Shown here: positions 53,732 to 63,438 of the stretch, piece after piece | Layout of the letters: every line of letters starts with the position of its first letter | Position numbering within the stretch: the first letter of the stretch is position 1 | Notes under the pieces: generated by a model | What the model saw: the letters and a program-made list of their open reading frames with translations, nothing else | Database searches by the model: none | Told to the model about the DNA's origin: nothing | Assembly (NCBI GenBank): GCA_016874135.1 | Contig: VGVE01000002.1 | Location: forward strand, 1-64,000 | Length of the DNA stretch: 64,000 bases | Reading direction: 5' to 3' | From: Gammaproteobacteria bacterium | Lineage (GTDB): Bacteria; Pseudomonadota; Gammaproteobacteria; Pseudomonadales; Azotimanducaceae | Translations under genes and position numbers: made by a program

Positions 53732-54856
53732 ATGAATTTCGACCTGACCGAAGAACAACAGATCATAGTCGACAACGTGCAACGCTTTGTTGACGAGAAC
53801 TACAGCCTCGACAAGCGTCAGGGCTACATCAGCGGCAAGAACGGTTTTGCTGCTGCCAACTGGCAGAAAATGGCGGAACTCGGCTGGTTAAGCCTGCCAT
53901 TTGCAGAAGCAGATGGCGGATTTGGCGGCAGCCAGATCGATACCATGCTGGTGATGGAACAGTTCGGGCGCGGTCTTGTGGTTGAACCGTTCCTCGCTTC
54001 CATCGTACTCGGTGCCGGCGCAGTTAAGCGCGGCGGTTCTGTCGAACTCAAGGCGGAGCTCCTGCCTGCGGTGATCGATGGCAGCGCCCAGCTGGCCCTC
54101 GCTTACGCCGAGGAGCAATCCCGTTTTGACCTCGCCGACATACACACCCGGGTAGAAGACAAGGGAGATCACTTCCACATCAACGGCCAGAAGTCGATGG
54201 TCATACATGGCGGTTCGGCGACCCATCTCGTCGTCTCCGTCCGCACCGCCGGTGCGCAGGACAGTACAGCTGGTATCACCCTGGTGCTGGTCGATGCTGC
54301 GAGTGACGGTGTGAGTCGCGCGGCATTCCCGACGGTCGATGGTCTGCAGGCGGCAGAGGTTACCTTCAAGGACGTCAAGGTCGCCAAGAACCGGATTCTT
54401 GGTTCGATCGGCGATGCCTACGGCCTCCTCTGTGAAGTGATCAACGACGGCATCCTCGCCATCAGCGCCGAGGCAGTCGGTGCGATGGAAATGCTGTACA
54501 AGGACACCATCGAATACACTCAGCAGCGCATCCAGTTCGACCATCCACTGTCTGACTTCCAGGTTCTTCAACACCGCATGGTGGAGATGTTCATGGAGTA
54601 TGAGCAGTGCAAATCCATGCTGCTTCGCGCCACCATGGAAGTTGCAGCTGCAGGTAACAAGGCCCAGCGCACCGTACACGCCCTGAAAGCGTTGATCGGA
54701 AAACAGGCCATCTTCGTTGGTGAAAGTGCGGTGCAGCTGCATGGCGGTATGGGCATGACGGAAGAACTGCGCATCGGTCACTACTTCAAGCGCCTGCTGG
54801 TGATCGATGCGATGTTCGGTAACAGCGACCATCACCTGTATCAGTTCAGCGCCTGA
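53732..54856 (+). CDS. acyl-CoA dehydrogenase (pimeloyl-CoA dehydrogenase small-subunit-like)
   Basis: 374 aa. N-terminal FDLTEEQQIIVDNVQRFVDENY, middle LALAYAEEQSRFDLADIHTRV (where the usual ALTEP motif is replaced by AYAEEQSRFD, typical of the small or non-catalytic partner chain), and the C-terminal IFVGESAVQLHGGMGMTEELRIGHYFKRL. Together with the preceding gene it probably forms one enzyme. Which chain holds the catalytic base cannot be settled by eye. Confidence 0.9.
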   Translation: MNFDLTEEQQIIVDNVQRFVDENYSLDKRQGYISGKNGFAAANWQKMAELGWLSLPFAEADGGFGGSQIDTMLVMEQFGRGLVVEPFLASIVLGAGAVKRGGSVELKAELLPAVIDGSAQLALAYAEEQSRFDLADIHTRVEDKGDHFHINGQKSMVIHGGSATHLVVSVRTAGAQDSTAGITLVLVDAASDGVSRAAFPTVDGLQAAEVTFKDVKVAKNRILGSIGDAYGLLCEVINDGILAISAEAVGAMEMLYKDTIEYTQQRIQFDHPLSDFQVLQHRMVEMFMEYEQCKSMLLRATMEVAAAGNKAQRTVHALKALIGKQAIFVGESAVQLHGGMGMTEELRIGHYFKRLLVIDAMFGNSDHHLYQFSA

Positions 54857-54987
54857 GAGTCCTGTGCTCGATCCTCTCCGACTAAGAGCCGTTACCGGAC
54901 CAAGATCCTGATCTGAGGGAGTTTCCCCCGCTGTTGCGCCCTGTGGCACAGTAGCGCGACTACATGGGGATCGCGCAGGGAGGAGTC

Positions 54988-55794
54988 ATGCAGCTCAAAG
55001 ACCGTATCGTTCTCATCACCGGCGGTGCTCGCGGCATCGGCCGTGGGATCGCACAGGCCTGCCTCGAAGCTGGTGCCAGGGTGATGATCGCCGATCTGCC
55101 GGCGCGCGATGCCGACTGGCGTTACAAGCTGGCCGGCAGCGAAGAACTGGCGCGTACCGTCACGGAGCTCTCGCCGCTCGGCACCATCCAGAGCACCACA
55201 GTGAACGTCACCGACGGACAGAGCTGCGACGAAGCCGTGAAAGCCACGGTGGTAGCCTTCGGCGGCGTTGACGTTCTTGTCAACAACGCCGGGGTGGTGG
55301 ATTCAGGCGCCATCTCGAACTTCTCTGAAGCCCAGTGGGATCGAATCTTTGCCGTCAACACCAAAGGCATCTTTCTGATGTCGAAGGCTGCCTTGCCCAC
55401 ACTCAAATTGTCCAAACACGCAACGATCATCAATACCGCATCCATTGCCGGCAAACAGGGTTACGCCAACATGTCGGCCTACTGCGGATCTAAGTTCGCC
55501 GCCATTGGCATCACCCAGTCCCTTGCGAACGAACTGGCCGCAGATGGCATCCGGGTGAATGCCATCTGTCCGGGCATGGTCGGTACCGCCATGTGGCTGG
55601 ATCATCTGTTGCCGACCAACACGACCGACAACGCCGGCAAGGACGCGGACTTTGAAGCCCTGATGCGGCGCATGATTCCCCTGGGCCGCCCGCAAACACC
55701 CGCCGACATGGGCCAGGCCGTGGTTTATCTCGCGAGCGCGCCCAACGTCACCGGCATCGCCCTGTCGGTGGCCGGCGGTTACGAGATGGCGTGA
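54988..55794 (+). CDS. short-chain dehydrogenase/reductase
   Basis: 268 aa classical SDR from ATG 54988 with GGGAGGA just ahead. Motifs: TGGARGIGRG, NNAGVVDSG, NTASIAGKQG, YCGSKFA (Tyr and Lys of the active site) and CPGMVGTAM. IADLP after the second strand suggests NAD. First gene of a tight run with the PpiC and HupE genes (overlapping stops and starts). Confidence 0.9.
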   Translation: MQLKDRIVLITGGARGIGRGIAQACLEAGARVMIADLPARDADWRYKLAGSEELARTVTELSPLGTIQSTTVNVTDGQSCDEAVKATVVAFGGVDVLVNNAGVVDSGAISNFSEAQWDRIFAVNTKGIFLMSKAALPTLKLSKHATIINTASIAGKQGYANMSAYCGSKFAAIGITQSLANELAADGIRVNAICPGMVGTAMWLDHLLPTNTTDNAGKDADFEALMRRMIPLGRPQTPADMGQAVVYLASAPNVTGIALSVAGGYEMA

Positions 55795-56600
55795 TGCGCA
55801 TCTTCCGCGACCCGCTGGTCGTCTTTCTGCTGATGGGCGCGCTGCTTCTGATGGCCAGCAGCTGGTACGAAGGGGATGCCAAAGACAGCCGCATCATCAT
55901 CGATGATGCCGAAATGAACCGCCTCTCCGATCAATGGCAGATGCAGATGCGCAGGCTACCGACTGACGAGGAAATGGAGGGGCTTCTCGACAGTTTCATC
56001 CGTGAAGAGATCTACTACCGTGAGGCCATGCGGATGGGTCTCGACGCCGATGATACCATCGTGCGGCGCCGGCTCGTGCAGAAACTCACCTTTCTGACTG
56101 AAGATATCGCGACTGCCAAGGCACCGGACGAAGCCGGCCTGCGTGATTTCTACGCGGCGCACCCGGACAACTATACCCAGCCGCCACGCATCAGTTTCGT
56201 TCACCGCTACTTCAGCGTGGATCGCCGTTCAACGGCCGAGGCTGATGCGCAGACCGCGTTGACCGATGAATCACTCGCCGACGATCCCTTTATGCTGCAA
56301 AAAAGTTATGCCCAGCGTTCCGAGCGGGAAATCGGCGATCTGTTCGGACGACCTTTTGCGGCTGAACTGTTCGCGCTCGAACCCCCTTCTGAAGGAACAG
56401 GCTGGCTTGGTCCCATCCGCTCCGCCTACGGCTGGCACGTGGTCCGGATAGGAGAAAGACTGGACACTGAGTTGCAACCCTTCGCTGTAGTCCGCGAACG
56501 GATCATTGCCGATTGGCAGATGCAGGCCCGCAAAGCCGCCAACGATGCCTACTTCGAATCTTTGAAATCCCGTTACACCATCAAGCTTTCAACACCGTGA
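55794..56600 (+). CDS. membrane-anchored parvulin-type peptidyl-prolyl isomerase
   Basis: 268 aa from ATG 55794 (stop-start overlap with the SDR). One N-terminal membrane helix (LVVFLLMGALLLMASSW), an N-terminal helical chaperone part (LLDSFIREEIYYREAMRMGLDADDTIVRRRLVQKL, SurA/PpiD-like), then a PpiC-type domain (PRISFVHRYFS ... GDLFGRPFAAELFALEPP ... GWLGPIRSAYGWHVVRIGER). It would face the periplasm. Coupled to the HupE gene, a pairing I recall from other gammaproteobacteria, where the isomerase may assist folding of a secreted or metal protein. Confidence 0.85.
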   Translation: MRIFRDPLVVFLLMGALLLMASSWYEGDAKDSRIIIDDAEMNRLSDQWQMQMRRLPTDEEMEGLLDSFIREEIYYREAMRMGLDADDTIVRRRLVQKLTFLTEDIATAKAPDEAGLRDFYAAHPDNYTQPPRISFVHRYFSVDRRSTAEADAQTALTDESLADDPFMLQKSYAQRSEREIGDLFGRPFAAELFALEPPSEGTGWLGPIRSAYGWHVVRIGERLDTELQPFAVVRERIIADWQMQARKAANDAYFESLKSRYTIKLSTP

Positions 56601-57583
56601 TGCGACGGCTTCTGTGGTGCATGGTGCTGGCAGTGGGCGTGGCTAGCTTGCTCGACCACACGGAAACTACAGCGCATGAGGTGAGGCCGGCGTTTCTGCA
56701 GCTCGCTGAAAAAGAGGATCGCAGCTGGACGATGCTCTGGAAACAACCGGTTCTGGAAGGCAGGCAGTTGCCCCTCTCTCCGGTTTTCGAGCCCGCTTGC
56801 GAAGCGGTTGCCGCAGGACCCGAGGAGTTCACGGGTACCGCGCGCCTGGCGAGATTCACACTGGCTTGCGATCCCTCCACCACCGTTCTCACCATCCAGG
56901 GACTGAGTGCAACACTCACCGACGTCATGGTGCGCATCGATCGAGAGGATGGCAGCACAGTCAATCATCTGCTTCGTCCGGAACGGCCATCCGTGGATCT
57001 TGCTGACCCCACGCCTGCCGCATCCGCCTACCTGTGGCTCGGTATCGAGCATCTTCTGTTCGGCATCGACCACGTGCTCTTCGTCATCGGTCTCGTACTG
57101 TTCATTCCCGGTCGCCTCGACCTGATCAAGACGATCACCGCATTCACGCTGGCCCACAGTGTGACCCTGGCACTTTCAGTTCTCGAACTTGTGACGGTGC
57201 CGCAAGCACCAGTGGAAGCCATCATCGCCTTATCGATACTTTTCCTCGCCAGGGAGCTAGTGATCGAACCGGGGCGACGCTCGCTCCTGACCACGGCACG
57301 GCCCTGGATCATGGCGCTTCTCTTCGGGCTGTTGCACGGCCTCGGGTTTGCAGGCGTGCTATCCGAAATCGGCCTGCCCCGTGATCAACTGGCGATGTCG
57401 TTACTGCTCTTCAATGTGGGGATCGAAGCGGGCCAACTCATCGTGATCGCGGTGATGCTGGCCTTGTTGTGGCTACAACAGCGCTTCAGCCAGTCACATA
57501 CGCCTGAGCTGGCTTACAGCTGGATCATGGGCAGCGTCGCCGGCATGTGGACACTGGATCGGGTGTTCGCGGTCATCGTTTGA
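56600..57583 (+). CDS. HupE/UreJ-family membrane protein
   Basis: 327 aa. Signal sequence, an extracytoplasmic beta-rich domain (to about 145), then six or seven membrane helices with the HupE signatures HLLFGIDHVLFVIGLVLF, AFTLAHSVTLAL and LLFGLLHGLGFAGVL. Conserved His and Asp in these helices suggest nickel/cobalt-type transport; the substrate here is not known. Starts at ATG 56600 overlapping the PpiC stop. Confidence 0.85.
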   Translation: MRRLLWCMVLAVGVASLLDHTETTAHEVRPAFLQLAEKEDRSWTMLWKQPVLEGRQLPLSPVFEPACEAVAAGPEEFTGTARLARFTLACDPSTTVLTIQGLSATLTDVMVRIDREDGSTVNHLLRPERPSVDLADPTPAASAYLWLGIEHLLFGIDHVLFVIGLVLFIPGRLDLIKTITAFTLAHSVTLALSVLELVTVPQAPVEAIIALSILFLARELVIEPGRRSLLTTARPWIMALLFGLLHGLGFAGVLSEIGLPRDQLAMSLLLFNVGIEAGQLIVIAVMLALLWLQQRFSQSHTPELAYSWIMGSVAGMWTLDRVFAVIV

Positions 57584-57633
57584 TTGATCAGCGACCTGCA
57601 GCGTGAGGTCACCTGGTTTTCGGATCGTCCCGG

Positions 57634-59968
57634 TTATTTCACTCGCACCCGGAATCGCAGTGAAAACGTCCGCCCTACCGGACGCATGCGTTCATCAAAC
57701 TCAACACGCAGCGTCCGCACGCCCGGATCCCAGGCGCCGTTCGGCACCACGGGGAGTCCCGACGCATCAAGAAAGACCACATCGTCCAGCGCATCGGCAA
57801 GACTGACGAACTGCATCGAGAGGCCCGAGGCTGGTGCACCATTCACAAACTGCACCGATGACTCGTTGCCATCAAAGTCTCCTGACTAAACTCAACGTCT
57901 GCAGGCAGGGTGTCGTCGATGGTCAGCATACCTTCATCCGTTCCGCCTGTTCCCGAGTTGGTGACGTTGATCGCATAGATTGCTGTCGCCCCGGGAATCA
58001 ACTTCGCATTGACGGCATCGTGCGGATCAGCTTCAGCCTGTACGGACTTCACCACCGTGAGATTGGCCTGCGGGCAGATATGTCTCTGCAAAGGCAGCTG
58101 CGCAACTTCGGCGGGGCTGAGTGCCCGCTGCCACAGGTTCACTTCATCGATATCACCCGTGAAGGGACTGGTTGTGCCGGTGTTTGATGGGTGTCGCGCC
58201 CCACCGCCCACAGCGCCGAAGGATTGACCAAAGGACCGCTGGTAACGGCTGATATCGCGATCTGAAAACCGTTGCGATACAAACGTCAAACCGTTCCGTC
58301 ATATACCGCCGCCAGATGCACCCAGGAATTGAGATCGCCAACCAGCACTGCAGCGCCGATGGTTATCGCGCTTGAACCACGTCTCTGCCGCAGTTCATAA
58401 CGGCCCGCACGTGTGAACGGCGCAAGCTCCAACCGGCTGCTTCCGCTGCCCGCCTGACCGCGCACAATCACCAGCTGTTCAGCCGAGGAAATCAATCGGT
58501 GCCGGATCCACGCAGACATGGTGAGCCGGTTGGGTGGATAGGCCACATCGAATCCGGCGGGGCTACCGAGAAGCACCCGGTCATTCACGCCGTCGAAACG
58601 GCCGAAGCTGCAGGTTCCAGAGGCGCCTGAAAGGGCCGGCTGCGCCTGCCCGGTAGAGACGCCGCCGGATGCAGTGCCACCTGAACCAGGAGTGGCGCTG
58701 TTGATGACCTCTCCGTTGATACCCGTCCACTCATATTCATCGAACCGCCATTCCATGCGCGGGATCTGGATGATTGGAACGACGTGGTCTTCCACCTCAC
58801 CGTTCGGCCAATACCCGAGTGGGCCGAGCGTGCCGCCGGTATTGTTGGTCGTGTACCGCAAGCACACCGTGCTGTTGCCGGTCGAACCCACAAATGGCAA
58901 CACGAAGGAAAGGTTGTTGCTGCCGGCTACAACAGCACTATCGGTAAGGATACGATCTGCCGCTTGGAAAACACCGTCACGCCCGACATCCACCCATACA
59001 TTGAGGAACCCCGGCGTACTGGCCTGAACCACCAGAACGTTGCTGTCGCCGAGGCTCCATGTGGAGCCTGAGAGCAGTCCATCCTCGTCATCTACGCTGG
59101 TAAGGTCATCTGTATTGGCGTTCACTCCAGGTACGCCATCTGTCTCGCGATCGATCTGCGCACCAAGCCGGGCTGTAGTGACCACATGAGCCGGACCATT
59201 GTTGGTAGCAAGCACACCATAGGTTGATGCAGCATCACCGTAGTCACAATCAACCTGTAACCACACTGCATCAACCAGGTTGCCGACCGAACCTCCCGAA
59301 GGCCACGAAAAGGTCAGCCTGAGTTCGAACCGGGTGGTGCTCTGACCCGAAGGCACGACATACGAACCGGAGATCACCCGCTAGGCTCTGTCGGTGGTTA
59401 CTGTCTGCTGAACAACGGTGAAAGAGGTACTGCCCATGCGCACCTCAAGTGTGTCGTTACCATCTCGACCACGGTGTGCAAAACTCCAGCGTATGGTCGA
59501 TCCGGGAACGGAGTTCACGTCCTGGTAGATCGAGTGCATTGACGCCGCCTGGACTTCGGTGAACTGATTCCCTTCGTACGCGGTGACGCCACTGGTGACC
59601 GATTGCCACAGCTCGATCAGGCCAGCGGGTGAGGTGGTACGCCAACCCGGCACATTCGTTTGCAGATAGAGCTTGACGCTGGGATAAGTCTCGACAGCAG
59701 GCGGACTTGATCCGCTGACCAGCGGCAGTTCAAAACCCGCGTTGACAGGGAGAGAGTGATCTTCGCACTGACCGGCCCAGGCGGCAGGGTGAATCAGAAT
59801 CAGACCCAATCCGATGAGCAGCCGAGCGAAGAACCAGACCGAGCTCAAAGACCTCTGATCGATTCGTTCCTGCGAATCGATCAAGTCGGCAGACACCGCC
59901 TGACCAGCATGTTCTCCGGGTTTCACGCGCAGAAAATCCCGGTCTGTGCGGAGACATGCGTGGGACAA
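57634..59968 (-). pseudogene. large exported surface protein (LamG, DUF11, GEVEDH), decayed
   Basis: Read on the minus strand as one broken gene: a signal sequence (about 59840-59780, ending HPAAWAG), an N-terminal domain that ends at an in-frame TAG (59381-59383), a middle part with VDDEDGLLSGSTW and PNGEVEDHVVPI, then a LamG domain interrupted by TGA (58286-58288) after AAVYDGTV. The LamG continues as RNGFQIAISAVTSGPLV in the same frame, shifts near 58220 to GAVGGGARHPSNTGTTSPFTGDIDEVNLWQRALS, followed by a DUF11-like repeat (NLTVVKSVQAEADPHDA), and shifts again near 57880 into GDFDGNESSVQFVNG. Four lesions make a functional product unlikely. Likely start TTG 59968 or a downstream codon. 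Confidence 0.75.
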
Positions 59969-60189
59969 AGCGTCACCTGAAATCCTTTGGGCAGCGACAG
60001 CATGGAGCGGGTCGGTTTTTTGACACGGCGATTCTGTCAGAGCACCGATCCCGTCAAGAATTCATCACCGGTGGATGTGATCGGGATGCCTCGAACCTGA
60101 GACGTGACTCACAAACCGCCAGCTCCACCGCGCAAACCGACACTCACTGGCGTTCCACCCAAGCCGGGGCTGCAATCACGAACGGTTGA

Positions 60190-60212
60190 CGGGCTGCTTT
60201 TTCAGCAGCCCG
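60190..60212. repeat. perfect 9-bp hairpin
   Basis: CGGGCTGCT (60190-60198) pairs with AGCAGCCCG (60204-60212) around TTTTC. The sequence after it (CTAACGAA) is not a T tract on the plus strand. Confidence 0.5.
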
Positions 60213-60221
60213 CTAACGAAC

Positions 60222-60247
60222 CAACTCAAGGGAACAACTCAAGGGAA
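60222..60247 (+). repeat. 13-bp tandem duplication
   Basis: CAACTCAAGGGAA is present twice head to tail (60222-60234, 60235-60247), exactly repeated, just after the hairpin. Confidence 0.6.
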
Positions 60248-60516
60248 CAAACGCACCGGGACGTCGCCGCGAAACACCTGCGGTTCCTGGCCGGTTCACG
60301 TTGGTGGCCGTGATCAACGCAGCCTTCGAATCTCGACGGTCCGACGCTTTCGCGCAGACGGTTCGTGATCCCGGTCCGGTCTGCACTGTGACCCTCTGCA
60401 GTATCTGCTGAGTCGATCCTCAAGCACGCATCACGTCCGCCACTCCGATGACACCGGTCACCCTTTAACTGCAGTTCCCCTGAGAAAATTCCGGCACTGC
60501 ATTTCCAGGGAAGGTC

Positions 60517-61467
60517 ATGGCTCCACCTGCTCCAGTTGCGCAACTTCGCCACTCCGCCGCCATCGCAGCACACCTGCCAAGCGCAGCCGACAGCCGCGAC
60601 CAGAAGCTTCTGCGGCAATTCGCTGCGCTCTTCTGGTCCAAATCACCGGAATCTGAACAGTTGGGCCGCTCCGCGGAAGATGACCTCCTCCTGTCCATGG
60701 ACTGTTACCGGCGGCTCAATGATCGCAAGCCGACAGAAATCGAGGTGAGCGTCGACAATCCTGATCTCCGTCGAGACGGTTGGTCGAGTGATCGCACCGT
60801 CATCCGGGTGTTTGCGCCGGACATGCCCTTCGTCATCGATTCACTGCTGATGGCGCTGACCAAGGCCGGCCAGAGTACACTCTTTCTCAACAACGTGGTT
60901 TTCCACATCACGCGTGATCGAGACGGTGGTATCAGGAGTCTCGAGATCGACCGCCAAGGCAGGCCGGAATCGGGTGAGCTGGTTGCACTGGTGGAAGTGG
61001 ACCGGATGGACGACGCAATGCTTGAGACGTTGCGTGACCAGATTCTGGACGCGCTCGCAGACGTTCGAGCCGCGGTCAACGATTTCCCGGCCATGCGTTG
61101 GCGTCTACTTGCTGGAATCGAGCGGCTCGAAAAGCAGGAAAGTACCGCCCCGGTGCGTGAAGCGATCGACTTCCTGCGCTGGCTCGCTGACAACCACTTC
61201 ACCTTTCTCGGCTACCGGGAGTTCACCTACGGCGACGACACCATCCAGCAGGTTCCCGGTTCTGCAATGGGTATCCTGCACCACACGTGCTGGATTTGGT
61301 TTACGATTTGCCACACATTCATTCGGGACGACCCCTATGCGACGCGTACCTTCTGTTGGCTCCGTTGTGCGTCGAAGCTCTTCTTCATTGCTGCGCTCGG
61401 CCGTATGCGGTTGCCTGGCACTGGTTGGTTTGACAGCTCAAGTCCAGGCCTCTGCACCCCTCGATAA
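60517..61467 (+). pseudogene. NAD-glutamate dehydrogenase (large type), N-terminal fragment
   Basis: From ATG 60517 (GGGAAGG upstream) about 250 residues match the N-terminal regulatory part of the roughly 1600-residue bacterial NAD-GDH: LLRQFAALFWSKSPESEQ, VIRVFAPDMPFVIDSLLMAL, LNNVVFHITRDRDG and FLRWLADNHFTFLGYREFTY. Homology appears to stop near 61270 at QQVPGSAMGIL. The frame then runs on as unrelated residues (HHTCWIWFTICHTF onward) inside the next gene's region until 61467. The catalytic domains are absent, so the enzyme cannot work. The break is abrupt, which points to a deletion or insertion junction near 61270-61290. Confidence 0.75.
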
Positions 61468-63316
61468 CTTCGTCCTCATCGATCAGCACGGCACCGCGCA
61501 GGAGCTCTATTACCAGTCCGATGCCAGGGCGCTGATCATCGTGGCCCATGATTCGACCTGTAGTTCGAGTGCCGCTGATTTGGCACGTATCGGTGAGTTG
61601 CGCAAGCGGTTCGGTGGTGACCTCGCCCGCTTCATGCTGCTGAACAGCGATTCTGCAACCAACCGGGCCAAGCTTCGGGAATCGGCTGCTGCCAACGGTG
61701 TGGATCTGCCGGTGCTTCACGATGACAGTCAGCTGGTGTCCCGTACGCTCGGACTGAAATCGACAGGCGACACGCTGGTGATCAATCCGTCGAACTGGTC
61801 GGTTTCCTGGCAAGGGAACCTCAACGCAGCGCATGAGGGTATCGGCGCACTGGCGAAGGCCGATGCATCCGTGTCTTTGTCCGCCGCAGGCAAGAGCGCA
61901 CCGTGTGCGATCCGTTATGACGAGGTTCCGGCGGGAATCACTTACACCGCCGACGCCGCGCAAATTCTTCGTGACAACTGCGCGGTGTGCCATACAACAG
62001 GTGGCATCGCACCCTGGGCCATGACGGGCTATGAGATGGTCCGCGGCTTTGCACCCATGATCAGGGAGGTGCTGCGCACCAGGCGCATGCCACCCTGGAA
62101 TGCAGACCCCGAAGTGGGCCGGTTTGAACACGACAAGAGCCTCTCCCGCGAAGAGCTGCGCACTCTGGTGAGCTGGATCGAACAAGGTGCGGTCCGTGGC
62201 GAAGGCGAAGACATTCTGGCGAGCGATCCAGTCGCCTGGCAGGACTGGCCTCTCGGTAAGCCCGATCTGATCATGGAGATTCCGTCTTACGACGTGCCGG
62301 CTACCGGGATCGTTGACTACCAGTTTCCGCGCATTCCCAATCCCCTCAAGGAATCTGTTTGGGTGCGTGCTGCCACCGTTGTACCCGGTGACCGTTCCGC
62401 GGTACACCATGTGCTGATGGGCGCATCGGAGCCGGGTGTACCGATTGTGGAAGGACGCGAAAACGTCTTCGACAACTACATCATTGGTTATGCCCCCGGC
62501 AACGAGTCTGCAGAGATGCCAACAGGTACCGGCGTTTATGTCCAACCCGGAACCGAGTTCCTGTTCCAGATGCACTACACACCCTATGGCAAGGCGACGA
62601 CCGACCGAACCAAGGTCGGACTGTATTTCCACAAGGAAGCGCCCAGGAACTTCCTCCGCCATACCGTTGTGATCAACCCGACGATCCAGATTCCTCCCAA
62701 CGAAGCGGCTTCGGCGCAGGCGGCGTATTTTGAGTTCGACAAACCGGCGGTGATCTATTCACTGGTACCGCACGCGCACTATCGTGGCAAAGCGTCGAAG
62801 TTCGAACTGCTGTTACCGGGTGGTAGGCGCGAAACGGTGTTGAACGTGCCGCAGTACGACTTCAACTGGCAACGCACCTACGCGTTTGAAGAGCCGTTGA
62901 AGGTACCCGCAGGAGCGCGGCTCGTGCACACCACCATCTACGACAACTCCGTTAAGAACGCCCGCAATCCGGATCCGGAACGCACCGTGCCGTGGGGTCT
63001 GCAGAGCCACGATGAGATGTTGTATGGCGCAGTGAGCTTCGCCTGGGCGGGCGAAACGGCCGACAAGCCGATACACGAAAAAGGCCTCGCTGACACTTAC
63101 CAGTGGGTGGGATTCCTCGACAAGAACATGGACGGCAAACTGTCCTGGCAGGAACTGCCGGAACGCATGAAGAAGCGTCTGGTGCAAGGCTTCAAGATGG
63201 TGGATGCAAATGGTGACGGTGGTCTCGACGCGCGGGAAATGTACGCGCTCAACAAGCGCCAGAACGCCCAGCGTACGCCGGAGCAACCTCGTCAGGGTTC
63301 ACCAGCGGCGCGATGA
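61337..63316 (+). CDS. exported redoxin - c-type cytochrome - copper type II monooxygenase-like fusion with EF-hands
   Basis: 659 aa. Signal peptide (MRRVPSVGSVVRRSSSSLL, hydrophobic, AQVQA), a redoxin-like domain (about 40-185; VAHDSTCSSSAADLARIGELRKRFGGDLARFMLL, one Cys), a C215-x2-C-H heme motif (DNCAVCHTTGGIAPW), then a peptidylglycine-monooxygenase-like copper region with V-H356-H357-V-L-M, M-H413-Y-T-P and P-H479-A-H481-Y-R-G, and two C-terminal EF-hand loops (DKNMDGKLSWQE about 595, DANGDGGLDARE about 622). Predicted periplasmic oxidoreductase. The reaction is unknown. It begins just after the glutamate dehydrogenase break. Confidence 0.8.
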   Translation: MRRVPSVGSVVRRSSSSLLRSAVCGCLALVGLTAQVQASAPLDNFVLIDQHGTAQELYYQSDARALIIVAHDSTCSSSAADLARIGELRKRFGGDLARFMLLNSDSATNRAKLRESAAANGVDLPVLHDDSQLVSRTLGLKSTGDTLVINPSNWSVSWQGNLNAAHEGIGALAKADASVSLSAAGKSAPCAIRYDEVPAGITYTADAAQILRDNCAVCHTTGGIAPWAMTGYEMVRGFAPMIREVLRTRRMPPWNADPEVGRFEHDKSLSREELRTLVSWIEQGAVRGEGEDILASDPVAWQDWPLGKPDLIMEIPSYDVPATGIVDYQFPRIPNPLKESVWVRAATVVPGDRSAVHHVLMGASEPGVPIVEGRENVFDNYIIGYAPGNESAEMPTGTGVYVQPGTEFLFQMHYTPYGKATTDRTKVGLYFHKEAPRNFLRHTVVINPTIQIPPNEAASAQAAYFEFDKPAVIYSLVPHAHYRGKASKFELLLPGGRRETVLNVPQYDFNWQRTYAFEEPLKVPAGARLVHTTIYDNSVKNARNPDPERTVPWGLQSHDEMLYGAVSFAWAGETADKPIHEKGLADTYQWVGFLDKNMDGKLSWQELPERMKKRLVQGFKMVDANGDGGLDAREMYALNKRQNAQRTPEQPRQGSPAAR

Positions 63317-63438
63317 CGCAATTCCTGCGGAAGGTCAGGCAGGAGGTACTGGAAATCGTGCGCGTTCAAGTGAACGTCGACTGGCGCGTATCCGTCGCCG
63401 TCACCGACGGCGGCTGTCCGCGAGCGTTCCTGCCGTGA
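63313..63438 (+). CDS. candidate small ORF between overlapping genes
   Basis: A 41-codon frame from ATG 63313 that overlaps the previous stop (ATGA) and the VOC start (GTGA), so it is coupled on both sides. Reads MTQFLRKVRQEVLE then RVQVNVDWRVSVAVTDGG. No recognisable domain. The double overlap is suggestive, but the length is short enough for chance. Confidence 0.3.
   Translation: MTQFLRKVRQEVLEIVRVQVNVDWRVSVAVTDGGCPRAFLP

Larger units (their letters stand above)
59969..60516. other. 548-bp intergenic region with hairpin and short tandem repeat
   Basis: No supported ORF. It separates the decayed surface protein (minus) from the glutamate dehydrogenase fragment (plus), so it should hold both promoters. 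A 9-bp perfect hairpin (60190-60212) and a 13-bp tandem duplication (60222-60247) are the visible structures. Confidence 0.5.

Noticed and set aside
60190-60212. Rho-independent terminator
   Set aside because: Strong hairpin but no T tract on either side and no gene ends close by.
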